A DNA stretch of 64,000 nucleotides, from assembly GCF_026210795.1 (NCBI RefSeq), contig NC_089436.1, positions 3,782,001 to 3,846,000 on the forward strand, written 5' to 3'. The notes under the pieces were generated by a model. That model saw only the letters and a list, made by a program, of their open reading frames with translations, did not search any database and was not told the origin of the DNA. Made by a program: the position numbers and the translations under genes. Shown here piece after piece: positions 47,544-59,242 of the stretch (positions within the stretch are counted from its first letter, which is position 1; each line of letters starts with the position of its first letter). The DNA comes from Rhizophagus irregularis. Lineage: Eukaryota; Glomeromycota; Glomeromycetes; Glomerales; Glomeraceae.

Positions 47544-48770
47544 ATGGAAGAAAATAATTACAAGAGAATAATTGACAATATCGAAAAGGAGAATAAATAT
47601 GAATTGAAAGAAGGAATTCTATATAGAGTAAAAGGACAAAACAAATTTAGAGTAATCAGGGATTATGAATACGAAGGATTGATGTACATGATGCATGATA
47701 ACGAATTATCAGGACATTTTGGAGTAGAAGCGACATTAGATAGAATAAAAGAAAATTATTGGTGGAAAAATATGAAAGAAGATGTAGAAGAATATGTAAA
47801 AACGTGTTGGAATTGTCAAATGAGAGGAAAACCAAGAGGAAAGAACGAATTAATGCCGATAAAGATAAATGAACCGTTCGAGATGATTGGAATAGATATA
47901 GTTGGACCGTTAAAAGAGACAGAAAAGGGAAATAAGTATATTGTAGTAGCAATGGATTATTTTACAAAATGGCCCGAGGCCGCACCACTAAAAGAAGCTA
48001 CAGCGAAAGAGGTAGTAGAATTTGTTTGGAGGGACATAATTTGTAGACATGGGTGTCCAAAGAAAATAATTAGTGATAGAGGGACTCACTTTAACAATAG
48101 AATGATGGAAGAATTAGTAGAAAGATGTGGGATAAATCATAGATTAAGTACACCATATAGGCCACAAACAAATGGTTTGGTCGAAAGATTCAATAAAACT
48201 TTATGCGAAGGATTAGCCAAATTAGGAGAAGAAAACTGGGATAAACATATACCATCCGTATTATTTGCATACAGAACAAAGAAGCAATCGTCAACAAGAA
48301 TTAAACCTTTTTATGCAACGTACGGAAGGAGAGCGAAATTACCATTAGATAAAGACGAAAATAAAATAACATTAGCTGATAGAGTAAAAATATTAATTGA
48401 GGAGCTACCGGTAATAAGAAGGAAAATAAAAGAAAACGTGGAAGAAGCTCAAGAAAAACAAAAACAACAACATGACAAAAGAGGAATTAGGAAACCTAAA
48501 TTTGAAATAGGAGAAAAAGTATTATTATACGAAGCGTGGAGAGAAAAACAATGGTCTGGAAAATTACAGAACAAATGGAAAGGACCATATTTAATTCACG
48601 AAGAATTTGGAAACGGAGCATATAAACTCAAAGAATTGGACGGAAGAATACTAAAAACACCACAAAATGGAGAATGGTTAAAGAAATTTTATAATCGAGA
48701 GAGATTTACACCAAAAATAGTAATTAAAGGAAAAGAGGTATTCGATAAGACCCGAGTTCGATTCGATTAA
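47544..48770 (+). CDS. int: Integrase (DD35E, HHCC) as a separate ORF
   Basis: 408 aa. The zinc-binding H51-x6-H58-x29-C88-x2-C91 is followed by the catalytic core with D118 (MIGIDIVGP), D178 (ISDRGTHF) and E214 (LVERFNKT), a perfect DX35E spacing. The C-terminal part has a GPY/F-like module (KWKGPYLIHEEFGNGAYKL). It inserts the cDNA into the genome. It lies in the same frame as the RT ORF but is cut off by TAA at 47481 and a second TAA at 47532, so it needs its own initiation or a double readthrough. In most gypsy elements it is part of one Pol polyprotein. Confidence 0.93.
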   Translation: MEENNYKRIIDNIEKENKYELKEGILYRVKGQNKFRVIRDYEYEGLMYMMHDNELSGHFGVEATLDRIKENYWWKNMKEDVEEYVKTCWNCQMRGKPRGKNELMPIKINEPFEMIGIDIVGPLKETEKGNKYIVVAMDYFTKWPEAAPLKEATAKEVVEFVWRDIICRHGCPKKIISDRGTHFNNRMMEELVERCGINHRLSTPYRPQTNGLVERFNKTLCEGLAKLGEENWDKHIPSVLFAYRTKKQSSTRIKPFYATYGRRAKLPLDKDENKITLADRVKILIEELPVIRRKIKENVEEAQEKQKQQHDKRGIRKPKFEIGEKVLLYEAWREKQWSGKLQNKWKGPYLIHEEFGNGAYKLKELDGRILKTPQNGEWLKKFYNRERFTPKIVIKGKEVFDKTRVRFD

Positions 48771-48833
48771 AACCATTATGGATAAGACACGAGTTCGATT
48801 CTATTAAAATTATTTGTGAGGTCACAAATAGTG

Positions 48834-48846
48834 AAGAGGGGGATAA
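48834..48846 (+). promoter_or_regulatory. Polypurine tract for plus-strand priming
   Basis: AAGAGGGGGATAA directly precedes the 3' LTR, at the position where RNase H leaves the plus-strand primer. Confidence 0.8.
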
Positions 48847-50250
48847 TGTAAACGGTCAAATATCAAGCATGAAAAGATGATAAAATTCAACTACCAAACG
48901 TAATTGCCAAATGTTAAGAACGAACAAATTAATTATGGATTGGCGTAGATGGATAAATAATTAGCCGAAAAGGATAAACATTTAGGAGGAGTAATGGGAA
49001 TCCCATAATTTTTATAAACTCAATATTTTAGTAATATATAAACTAAGCGATATCTATAATGTTGATAAACATTTAGGAAGAGTAATGATTTACATGATGT
49101 AATATTTATCAAATGATTGACAAAGAACCAATAGGAAAAATAGAGTCGATCATTTGCGGCTTAGCGATCTTTAACAATAAGAACGATAAGAAAGAATAAT
49201 TATAAGCCACAGAAGATAAATTATAAGCAAAACACATAAAGTGGATTAAAAGAACATATAAAATAATGTCGGAAAGATTAAAGAACACGAAATAATATAA
49301 AAGATAATATGAAGAGATAGTATAAAGATGGAATACAAAAGATAACATATTAAAAAAGAACATATATAAAAAGATAACACAGCCACAAAAGATGGATTAT
49401 ATCTTTACGACATAATATTTGAAAGATTATTTTAAAGAAAAGATAGCACAGCCATAAAAGATGGGTTATAAATTATTTCTTTACGATGTAATATTCGAAT
49501 AATAGAAAAGATAATATATAAAATAATATATAAGATAGCATATTAAAAGATAGCGTATTTAGAATATAAATAGTATATTAAAAAGATAGTTCAAAGATAA
49601 TATGTAAAAGAACATAAAAGAAGTATATTAGAAAGATAGTTCAACGATAATATGTAAAGAATATAAAAGATAGTATATAGATAGAATAGAAAGTAGCATA
49701 AAAATTGTATATATAGAAAGCGGAATTCAAAGTAATTCCACAGTTCTCATCCACAGAACTCAATAAAAATATAAGTTTTATTTTTAATTATTTGTTAGTG
49801 AAGTTTAATGTTAATTAAAGGTAATAGGTTCGCCCTAAACTTTAATTAATGTTTGCTTAATTAATTTTAATTGAATAAATGGAAATTTTAAGGTGAATTA
49901 AATATACACTTTTGGAAGGTAATAATTCGTAGCGAGAGCTATCGAAGTTTGAAATTAAAGGTAAAAGCGGATATAATTTGGGGAAAATTTAGAGAAGTTA
50001 AATTTTATTTTATTTCATTCGACGTTTTATATTACTAACGTTATTTATTTTGTGAACCAAGAATGTTGTCGTTATATGTTGTATATGTTGTTGTATGTCG
50101 TTGTTAATCATGTTGTTAATTAATTGCTCGCTCGTTTAATTGTTCGTTCGTTCGTTTGTTTGTTCGCTCATTCGTTCGTTCGACCATGAGAATGCCCGTT
50201 CGATGTGGCAACCTTGTAAATTGATGACAGGGGGAATTGGGGGGATCTCA
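48847..50250 (+). repeat. 3' LTR of the gypsy element (1404 bp)
   Basis: Same length as the 5' LTR and identical by eye except A at 49016 for G at 38907. Ends GGGGGGATCTCA at 50250, followed by the target duplicate ACGT. Confidence 0.95.
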
Positions 50251-50254
50251 ACGT

Positions 50255-52060
50255 TTCGAGGTGATGTGTTGTGAAGAGAAATTAACTATTGTGTTAACAT
50301 CACGTTTTAAAGGACGTTTCTCCAGTTCTTTCGTGTCATCTGAAGTAGGAGGATCAATAGCGATCAATTTACCCATTCGTAAAGTAAGGGATCGAGAACG
50401 AGAATTGCAGCGACGTTGCTTTGAAGGGATTACGATATTCAGATGAGCCGATATTAAATTATCCATTTCTATCTTAAGAGTCTGTTTAGAATGGCGTTTA
50501 GAACAGGGCGGACATGCTAATTATCACCTTGCCGATCATTTGCCGATCATATATATTGATTATCACGTTTTTTTGAGGGCTTCAAGCAAAGCTCAAAAAA
50601 AATTTATAATCATTTTGTTTGGTAATTTAGGTTATCAAAAATATACTATAAAATTATTGTGGCAAAAAAAAATGTAGTGCCAAAGTTAGATTTGGGCCGA
50701 AATATTCAATAATTAGTATTTACAAATCATATGCCGATCATCTGCTAATTTGACTTTGAAGCTTCGGGCAAAGCCACAGATGTTCGGGCGAAACTTGAAA
50801 CTTTTATAATATATTATTTAAGTATTCAAGAATCTATGGCTAAAATAAACATGGATAATTTTTAATAAACAAAAAGTTATCATTAAAAGAATACTTGCAA
50901 TTATTAAGGTTAATATAAGGCTAATATTTGGTAAAATCTTCATGAACTAATTTTATGAATTAATTTATTAATAGTATATAAATAAAGTAAATAAAATCAA
51001 AATTTTATACATTATTACGTAGAGTTTGTAAAAAAAATAGTATTTTTTTGTGACAATATTGGACAAATGATCAGCAAAATGATCTAAAACTTGACGATGT
51101 TTGTCGCTAACATCAGAGTAGAACAACTTTGCATGTTGTTGCATTCGTAGTTCAGCTTGGGGATATATGTGTCAAAGTCTAGTTACTTCACCATCAATGT
51201 TGGTTCGTTCGCATATACGTTGGAATTCCTCCTCGCGAATACGTTCTAATTCTAGTTCAGCTTCTTTTGCTTGCTTTAAACGAGCTTCACGAGTATTTAT
51301 CTCGAGTTTATACATAAATGTAAACCATTCTCTGGATCTAGGAATAATAAAGGAACCATTGTCATCATAGACAGGATCAGGCAGAATGATATCCCGATAT
51401 TTGACAGGGATAAACATGTTGGGTATAGGATTATAAGGCCAAACTGTATGTTCAACCAATGTGACATCAGTAGTCCAAAGCTGAGGTATAGCTGGTCCAT
51501 AAAAACAAGGGATGTTAAAATCATAGTTCTTTTCATCGGGAATGGTGTCAACCTTTTTGTAGTGTAAATGTTTGATTTTTTTATTGATCTTTTGAGAACC
51601 TAAAAATAGATAACCACATTTGTGGGCTGCCGCCAATTTAGTTGATGCGTTTGCGCCGGGTTTAATAACTTGCTGGTTGAGAACACGGCAACAAGAACGT
51701 TCGAAGCGTTTATTTTGTCATTTTGCTGTCCGATGATTAGGACTTGTAGTGATTTTAAAATTGCTCAAGAGTCTGTGATAAATGTTCGTATGATTTTTCT
51801 TGACTGGACCACGGTAATTGCATACCATATATCTCGAGGTATAAGAGACGCCTGTTCATAATGAAGTAATAGATTTAGATTCCTTTTCTTTCCATCAGTT
51901 GTAAATCAAATTAGCATGGAATGCTTTATTTTGTTGTCTATTAAAAGGGATAACATCATTATCATTATTTTGAGTGAAAACTGTCTTCGACTGATATTTT
52001 TTGAAAAAGTGAACGCCACAACCATGATGTGAACAGAGGTAATTGGTCTGCAAAGACGTT
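50255..52060 (-). pseudogene. 5' and middle part of the retroposon protein gene, copy 3
   Basis: Minus-strand segments align with the 681-aa protein and its second copy. 52060-51640 matches the Cys/His and RLYNF region but has stops and a frame change (HHGCGVHF, KAFHANLIYN). 51636-51172 is open (IKHLHYKKVDTIPDEKNYDF, then SREWFTFMYK in place of SDGWLAFMK). 51170-51020 follows in another frame (AELRMQQHAKLFYSDVSDKH). About 50515-51010 does not match and is probably an insertion. 50510-50255 carries TSDDTKELEKRPLKR. The frame continues across the gypsy insertion point into 38737-38662, ending SFSINTN and TAA. Not functional. Confidence 0.75.
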
Positions 52061-53375
52061 AAACTAATACAAGTGATTTGGAATATCAGGTGATTAATTT
52101 GTAGATCATGACGTTAAGGATGAAGTAATTAGTTTTACAAAATTAAATAATATTAGGATAATCATTTTGGGATAAAATGCCACAAATATTGAAATAACAT
52201 TTGTGGGAAATTTATTTTTGAGGAATCGCGCAGTACCCACAAGTGAAATTATGAATTTAGCCTATAAAGGTACAAATATAAATAGAGGTAATAATCTAAC
52301 TTCCCCAAGGGATAGAAAAAAGTTACAAATTCGAGAAGATGTAAATTAATGGAATTAAAGGTTATTGATATGGGAAAACTATCGCCATTATTAAACCAAG
52401 CATATTATTGTATTTATTTATATTATTAATAAAGTATAATTTTGCTAATATCTAAGGTGGCAACATGATTTATCACGGGCTTAGGTATTACACTGGTTAG
52501 AAAATTGATCCGTTATAGCGATTAGCGAATATCGAGCTTTTACTAGTAAACTCCGGTATATCGAAACTATTTTAATATACGCGATTTGGTTCCGGCAAAA
52601 AAGTCTGTTCCAGTTTATCGAATTTCACTGTGTATTAGCTTCTAATGAGGTCAACAACACAATTGAGTATTATTTCAAATTTTTATAACAATAGAAGGGT
52701 GTATTTTATTTTTTTTTATATACTTTATTATACATTCTATATATGCACGGTAATAAAAAAAAAAATAAACTTTATTAACGAATCCTAATTTTATTAACCT
52801 TTTTTTTTTGATAATATACTGTAATAATGAATATAAATGTACTCAATTAGTAGAATAGATATTAAATACATGTCTCTAAATATCTTCGTCAATCACTCCT
52901 AAAATGTAAGTAATGTGCTACAAGAAGAAACCCATAATTACTAGTGGCGTAACTTTCATTGTTGCTTTTCGGCCACTATTTTTGGCATTGAAGAGTAAAT
53001 GTATTCCAATTTTTATTATAAACTTTGTTAGAAGTTGATACTTTTTATTTGGAAAAAATCAATGGCTATATTTTACACAGTTGATCAATTAAAATAAGCA
53101 ATATTGAATGAAACTAGGCCAAGTAAAAAACTATAAACCTAAAATTAGGAAATGTACAGTTGATCAATGCAAGCATTTGCAACATGCATAGTTGTAGAAT
53201 TTTTTTCCAATCATGCATATAGAACAAATACTGACTACATATCGAATAATAATTGCATAATGCAATTCACGCATGCATTAATGGGCTTATTTGTAATATC
53301 ATAACGCAGAAAAAATTTTTTTTCTAAAAAAAAAATAAATAAATAAATAAGCTCACTATTCAATTATATGGCAAA
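52061..53375. other. Intergenic, with pogo-like fragment and duplication start
   Basis: 52061-52480 shows nothing recognisable. 52485-52632 is a pogo-like MITE fragment (listed separately). From about 53100 the sequence joins the segmental duplication and forms the upstream region of the kinase. Confidence 0.45.
52485..52632 (-). mobile_element. Pogo-like MITE fragment that preserves the empty retroposon site
   Basis: The reverse complement starts CACAGTGAAATTCGATAAAC and runs through the same sequence as 58836-58988. It then continues without a break as GGATCAATTTTCTAACCAG, where the 58.8-kb copy has the 2.67-kb retroposon. The right end is followed by TA. It is cut at about 52490 on the left. 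Confidence 0.8.
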
Positions 53376-54559
53376 ATGACTTCGGTAATAGAATGGATTG
53401 AGGAAAAGATAAAGAATGAGTATATTCATTATTTTGAATATGATAAATTTAGTCATTTTTATGAAGTTGGTAGAGGAAGTTTTGGTGAAGTGATTAAAGC
53501 AAATTTGGCTAATAAGGGATTAGTCGCACTAAAAATTATTTCTAGTAAAAATTCGAAAGAGAAACTTAACGAGGTTAATGACGAGTTCGTCAAGGAGGTA
53601 GGAATCGTTAAGTTTATGCTGTACATTATACAGAATTTAGCTTATAAAATTAAATATATTTTGTTTTATCATATTTTTTCTTTTTTTAGCTAAAACTCCT
53701 TCGTGAAATTGATTATCATTCAAACATCAATCGTATTCTGGGAATAACAAAAGGTTTATATGTTAAGATACTTTTTTAAATTATTCATTTATAAAGTTCA
53801 ATATAACTTATTTTATATTTAAAATTAACAGACTCTAAGTCTTATATTTTGGTGTTGGAATATGCCAATGAAGGAAATTTAAGAGATTATTTGAAAAATA
53901 ATTTCGCTTTTTTGAAATGGAATTATAAAATTAAAATGGCATTGGACATTACTAACGGATTGAAATTTTTACATTCCAAAGAAATAATCCATAGAGACTT
54001 GGTAAAGGAGTATTAATTTTATAGTATTTTGTTCGTGATGATAATTTTAATAAATACTGTCAATTTATAGCATTCAAAAAATATATTAGTGAATAATGGA
54101 AAATTGTTAATTGCAGACTTTGGATTATCTAAAAAATTAGCAGAAGTTACAACTAGTTCAATGGGTAATAAAATGGGAATGTATGAATATATTGAACCAC
54201 AATGTATTAAAAATATCAAGTATAAAAAAGATAAGAAGTCCGATATCTATAGTTTAGGTGTTTTATTATGGGAAATTTCGAGTGGGCGTCCTCCTTTTCA
54301 TGATTATTATAATCGGAATTTATTAGCTATTCACATTAGTTTTAACAATCTTAGAGAAAAACCAACTGAGGGTACACATTCTAAATATCAACAACTTTAT
54401 AAAGAATGTTGGGATGACGAACCAAAATCAAGGCCTAATATTGAAGAAGTTTATAAAATTTTAAACACAGGTAATATAGATATAAAATAATACAAAGATA
54501 ATTTAAAAATAAGTATAAATATTACAGGTTTACTCTCCATTTTCATTTCAAAGTTCTAA
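53376..54559 (+). CDS. Small protein kinase (tyrosine-kinase-like), five exons
   Basis: Exons 53376-53597, 53690-53753, 53832-54001, 54071-54470 and 54528-54559; every intron is GT-AG and the frame holds, giving 295 aa. The last intron is supported by its conservation in copy A; without it the frame would end at 54490. Motifs: G32-R-G34-S-F-G37, K53 in VALKII, HRDLHSKN (D151, N156), DFG at D168, YEYIEPQ in place of APE, SDIYSLGVLLWEISSG and CWDDEPKSRPNIEEV. It is a stand-alone kinase domain of the TKL-type family that is greatly expanded in Rhizophagus. The substrate is unknown. Copy A at 23255 is broken, so this is the surviving copy. Confidence 0.85.
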
Positions 54560-54570
54560 TTCTTTGATAA

Positions 54571-54936
54571 TTTTTGGAAGTGACCGTCAAAAAATCCAAA
54601 AAATCTGCAAAACACCAAATTCCATTCTTTAGACTACCATTTCCGCCAGAACTGACAGTTGAAGAGATCTTGCGCAGTGGGACAAAAGATAAATTTAGGT
54701 CGAATCCTCCAAACCGATACTTTATATACAGACTCGCATTCCTTAAAGAACTTAGAAAGCGAACTGCTGATGATATTGCGCCTATGTCGAAAATATCGGC
54801 TCACGTTAGTTCTATGTGGTTCAATGAATCAACTCCAGTAAGAGATGTCTATAAAGAACTGTCTGATCAAGTGGAAAGTCGGCTAAAGGAAAAATCAGTT
54901 CGCATCAATGAGTCATATAAACCATTATCCTATTGA
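54571..54936 (+). pseudogene. HMG-box (MATA-HMG-like) reading frame without a start codon
   Basis: The frame opens after a TAA at 54568 and has no ATG before residue 73. It runs IPFFRLPFPPELTVEEIL, PPNRYFIYRLAFLKELRKR, MSKISAHVSSMWFNESTPV and VYKELSDQVESRLKEK, matching the MATA-HMG proteins that are abundant in Rhizophagus. These bind DNA through the box. It lies 12 nt after the kinase stop. Either an upstream exon is missed, or this is a 5'-truncated gene. Copy A keeps only a scrap of the corresponding segment. Confidence 0.6.
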
Positions 54937-56100
54937 GTTATGCTTCTGTGAAGCATGCTGGAATAATTTTATTAATTGCGGGCAATCTTGAATCGAAATT
55001 GGTTTTCGATTATTTTTAATTTGTTTCATATTATTTTTTTTCTTTCAGGGTATTTATTTTCGTTCTTCAATTTTTTATTGGTATATTTCACATGATGATG
55101 TTCTTCATGATTATACTGTTATATCGTATTGGCTTTTCCCGTTCAAATTTCGTTGTTTTTCTTTTTTTTAAGACTCGTTTCACCAGAATTTGGTAATTTG
55201 GTTTTAATATTTGAATAATGTAAAGCCATAGTTCAACTAGTTCATGATTTTAGATTAAGATTTTTTTTCCATGCATTAAGAACCCTTTAAGTTGGTAAAT
55301 TATTGGAGAGCTTGAAATCTTTTTATCATAACAGCGTTGCACAATTATGCTCAAATTTGATATATCGATAAAAACCTGAAACATGAATGTTTTCTACATA
55401 TTAAAAACCGCTTAAATAAGATGGATGAAATAATTTGATAATTTTGGTTTGATAGGATCCATTTGATAATTTTTTTTTCTTTTTAATAGAATCTGTTTAA
55501 TATTTTTTTTTTTATAGTGTATTTGATAATTTTTTTTTAGTAGGATATATTTGAAAGTTTTTTTTTTGATAAATGAAAGGATTGAAAGGTCCATGTGAAA
55601 AAAAATGATCATCACTACATATCTTTAAAACGCTTATTTCTTATTCCTCTATGCTTAAATATCCTGATCAAATCAAAAAAAAATAATGATCAGCCGAAAT
55701 TTTTGATCATAAATGTAACTTTTGCAAAAGAAAAATATTCAATATTTCATTTTTAATTAATTAAAGTATAGAAGATGATAATTTTTCAATATAAATTTTT
55801 TTTACAAAAAGAGAAAGAGATAAATTAAAAATGGATATTGATTTCCAGTTTATTTGAATTTCTTTAATAAAAACCGAGACGAAATTTTTTCTTGCAAAAA
55901 GAGAAAATGAAAAAATATGAAGCGATTTCCATTTTTATTTATTTTGAAAATTTTTTAAATTAATCGTCAATTTTATGAGTTTACGAAAAATTCCAAAAAT
56001 TACGTACCATACGTCCGTACCGTACTTTTCCAGTACTTGTCCTATATATACTACATATATTATAAAGCCGGTTGATTTTTTTATATTAAACGAACATTAA
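54937..56100. other. Intergenic 3' flank, duplicated
   Basis: Low-complexity T-rich sequence (GATAATTTTTTTTT repeats at 55430-55570) shared with copy A. No gene. Confidence 0.5.
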
Positions 56101-57326
56101 TGTCCAAATAACTACTATAATTAAATGAACATTAGTCTCCAAATATGGTTAATTAACATTGATGTCCAAATAATCAATATGCTAAACCCTATTTTACAAC
56201 CGGCCCGGCCCGCACTTGGAAATTACAGCTGTTTTCATATTATTCAGGACAAAGTAAAATTTTGAACCCGACATCCGGTCCGGTTTGTCGGATGTCGGAT
56301 TGTCACGTGGATCAAGATTTACTAACTTTTCGTCCTTAGATATGAGTTTTGGAATAAGATTATTCATTTCTTGATCATCTACATTTGATTTCACCTTCTG
56401 ATATAACTATCGGACCAACCTTCGCAGTTTCAAAGAGATTTATACATGTTTTCTTTGTTGTTTTGATTTCATATTTGTTGATGTAACTTTTGCATGTTAA
56501 CAAAATCTAAACTCTCAGGAACTTTATGTATAGTAGGTATAATATTATCTTTAAACTATGCAAGAAAGGCATATCTATATTTTATATACCCATTTTTTGT
56601 AATTGGTTTGTGAAGAGATCCTCTTAGTTTTTTATAAGAGTCTTTGGTGCACAAATACAATTATTCCACTTTTTGCACAAGTTATAGTCCTAATATTTGT
56701 CCGATATGTTTTAGTTTGATGATGCAGTTTGAGACATTTATATATATATATTTGGAAAAAATAAATATTATATGATATGAAATTTTGAATCAATGAATTA
56801 TATCAACGAGTTAGTACGTTTAACTATTTTAACTATTATCGTTACGTAAATAAACAAACGTGACAATCCGACATCCGACATACCGGACCGGATGTCGGGT
56901 TCAAAATTTTACTTTGTCCCGAATAATATGAAAACAGCTGTAACCTAAAGTGCCCGGCCTGGACCCGGATTATTATTATATCATTTTGTTGTTAAAAACA
57001 GAAAAATCGGCCAACTTAATTTTGGGCAGTTTAATTTCGGCCGGAATTAATACGATTTTGGCCAGAATTACGAAAATCTGGGTTTACTGTAAGGCCCGGA
57101 TGAATTTTGAAGAAAGATTGCCGGCCCAAACCAGATCCAGGTCCGGGCAGGGTTAGGGTTTCCGGGTCCCGTTTGCAGACCTCTACTAAATGTACGTTAT
57201 TTGGACATTTAATTTTTGGACATCAATGTCCATTTAATATTTAGGCATTAATGTCTATTTAATATTTGGACATCAATTTAATATTTGATATTAATGTCCA
57301 TTTAATATAATAGTTATTTGGACATT
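56101..57326. mobile_element. Nested TIR elements with long arms
   Basis: Outer inverted ends: TGTCCAAATAACTACTATAA at 56101 and its inverted match TGTCCAAATAACTATTATA at 57322 leftward. Inside lies a second pair of arms about 85 bp long, 56223-56307 and 56859-56944 (ACAGCTGTTTTCATATTATT, GACATCCGG, GTCGGATTGTCACG). The inner right side continues with GGCCGGAATTA motifs and a CCGGGTCC-rich end at 57160-57180. No ORF of note. TSDs could not be fixed. Confidence 0.6.
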
Positions 57327-58462
57327 ACATGAAAAAAAAGAAAAAAAGGCCATACTGAATATTTATATAATAATCAGATAGTACGTTAATCTATTAAATA
57401 GTTTTCATCAAAGTCCTGAACCAATTAGATCATTTAAAGTAAGTCTTGTAGATTTTCTTTTTTTTTGCGTCTAATTGTCTAATTACAAATATTTTAGCTC
57501 ACAAAAAAAAAACACTTTTACTGGAACAAGAATGTAATGTACAAACCATATTTGATGATATTACCAACCTTACAAAACAGTAAGAACTTTATAGTAAATG
57601 TATTTAAACCATTACATATAATTCGATGCATAATAATCTATTTCATAATTTAAGGGCTATTATATTTTCAGAAATATAATGTTTGTATATTTTCAAGATA
57701 CAGATAATTTGTCAGTCTATTTTGTAGATGGAAATACTAGTGTTGAGAATATTGTGTAGATATTACAGCTAATGTGCTTATATCTTATGATATTAATGTC
57801 AAAATAGTAGCGTTTCAATCGTTTCATGTGGACAGTATATCAATAATATTATCTTGTCATACATTTGATTGAATGAGTTATTCAATGAAAATCCACCTAA
57901 TACAGTTTATAATGAAGATTCTGGTACTTTAAAGGTCAATCTCATTCATTCTACCTTACCCACAAAATTTCAGAAAACTAAGATAGAAGATATATATTGA
58001 AATTGGAAAAGATAATGTGGGAAAAATTGTTTATTTATTATTTCATAATGCCAGCAATAGAATAGCAGAGGAGTTATCTTTAGAAGAGAGGGAATTCATG
58101 AAAAAAGATTAAAGCTAAGGAAAAGTCTGAGACTTAATGATTGGTTTAAAATCAGTAATTCAGTATTCATAAATTTGTATCATATGCTTTTAAATTTAAA
58201 GTATATTTTATTTTTTTCCTAGAATTTTATATTTCTCAAAATTACAATTTAATGAATCTTAACTTGCATTTTTTTTTGTGAGAATAGTAATATTTGTTGC
58301 TTTTATGCTTGAATCTAATCCTTATAAATTAGAGGATGGGAATTGCTGAAAACGAATATGATTAATAAACTTTTTTTCGCAAAAAAATATCTGATCAAAA
58401 GTTCATTGAGCTTTCCCAGTTTCTATGATAAATTTATTATAGCCAAAATGGCATGTAACTAG
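57327..58462. other. Intergenic with traces of decayed coding sequence
   Basis: 57860-58110 contains short protein-like pieces in different frames (ELFNENPPNTVYNEDSGTLK; then NVGKIVYLLFHNASNRIAEE and LSLEEREFMKK) broken by stops. The parent family was not recognised. The remainder is AT-rich. Confidence 0.4.
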
Positions 58463-59242
58463 GGGTCGCGTTTAACTCACCGACAATTGCTTCACCGACA
58501 ACCGTTTCACTGACATATAAAATTAAATATAAAAATTTTATAAATATTTTTACATATATCTTTGTATGAAATGGGGATTTTTTTTGTTAGTAACACGTAT
58601 TTCTTTGTTAGATTTTATAAAATACAAAAAACTACTATTATAGATTTACTTAGGGAATAGCACATACTTTTTACAATAGATTAGTTTTTTAATAAATGTA
58701 ATAATGTTTGTTGTGATAAAAAACTAAAAAGTTTATTATATAAATATATTTTTTTGTTAGTTTTTAAGTTTTTATTATTTTAATGAAATTTATAATAACA
58801 TATATATAAAAAAAAAAATACAATAGATATAACTACACAGTGAAATTCGATAAACCGGATATTCGATAAACCGGATTTGGGCCTAAACCGGACTTTTTTG
58901 CTGGAACCAAATCACGTATATTAAAATAGGCTCGATATACCGGAGTTTACTAGTAAAAGCTCGATATTCGCTATAACGGATCAATTTTTTTATTTTTTAT
59001 TTTTAAGATATAGACTCGACTGGGGTCAAACGCTAAATAGGAATAAACATGGTCTAAAAGATCAATAAATTCTAAGCTAGTGTTTTACCCAACCTCTCAG
59101 GAGAAGCCTGAAGGGGTCGTCTTGCCCATTATTCTATAGAACAATCAAGCATAACCTGGAGTCTAAAACGGACTATCAAATGCAAACAACCGAAACATAA
59201 AAAAGAAACAGCCCGTATTTTTCTTTTCACCCACCAGGGTGA

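Larger units (their letters stand above)
38738..50250 (+). mobile_element. Ty3/gypsy LTR retrotransposon, complete (11,513 bp)
   Basis: Two 1404-bp LTRs (TG...CA) enclose gag, protease, RT-RNase H-kinase and integrase ORFs. The order RT-RNase H before integrase defines Ty3/gypsy. The target duplication is ACGT (38734-38737 and 50251-50254). The LTRs differ only at 38907 (G) against 49016 (A) as far as I could see, so the insertion is young. All four ORFs are open. It is inserted in the last coding exon of retroposon copy 3, in the opposite orientation. The extra nucleotide-kinase-like domain at the end of the RT ORF is unusual. Confidence 0.95.
38262..52060 (-). mobile_element. Retroposon copy 3, degenerate, split by the gypsy element
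   Basis: The minus-strand 3' end begins with the tail at 38262-38280 (read on the minus strand, TAAAATAAATAAATAAATAC). The 3' UTR runs to 38661 and matches copy 1 (ATCCTACTTCTTGCTATCAT, GGACCCAAACTTCT). It includes the conserved stem-loop at 38497-38524. The last codons of the ORF lie at 38662-38737, the gypsy element occupies 38738-50250, and the rest of the ORF continues at 50255-52060. The 5' third of the gene and the 5' UTR are missing or unrecognisable. Confidence 0.75.
53100..56130 (+). repeat. Segmental duplication, copy B (partner 23050-25700)
   Basis: Carries the preserved kinase and HMG-box frame. It differs from copy A mainly by small indels and by the HMG segment, which copy A has lost. 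Confidence 0.8.

Noticed and set aside
42516-47952. Many minus-strand frames (for example 42516-42992, 43919-44584, 47656-47952)
   Set aside because: They are antisense shadows of the purine-rich gypsy ORFs, giving Leu/Phe/Ser-rich nonsense.
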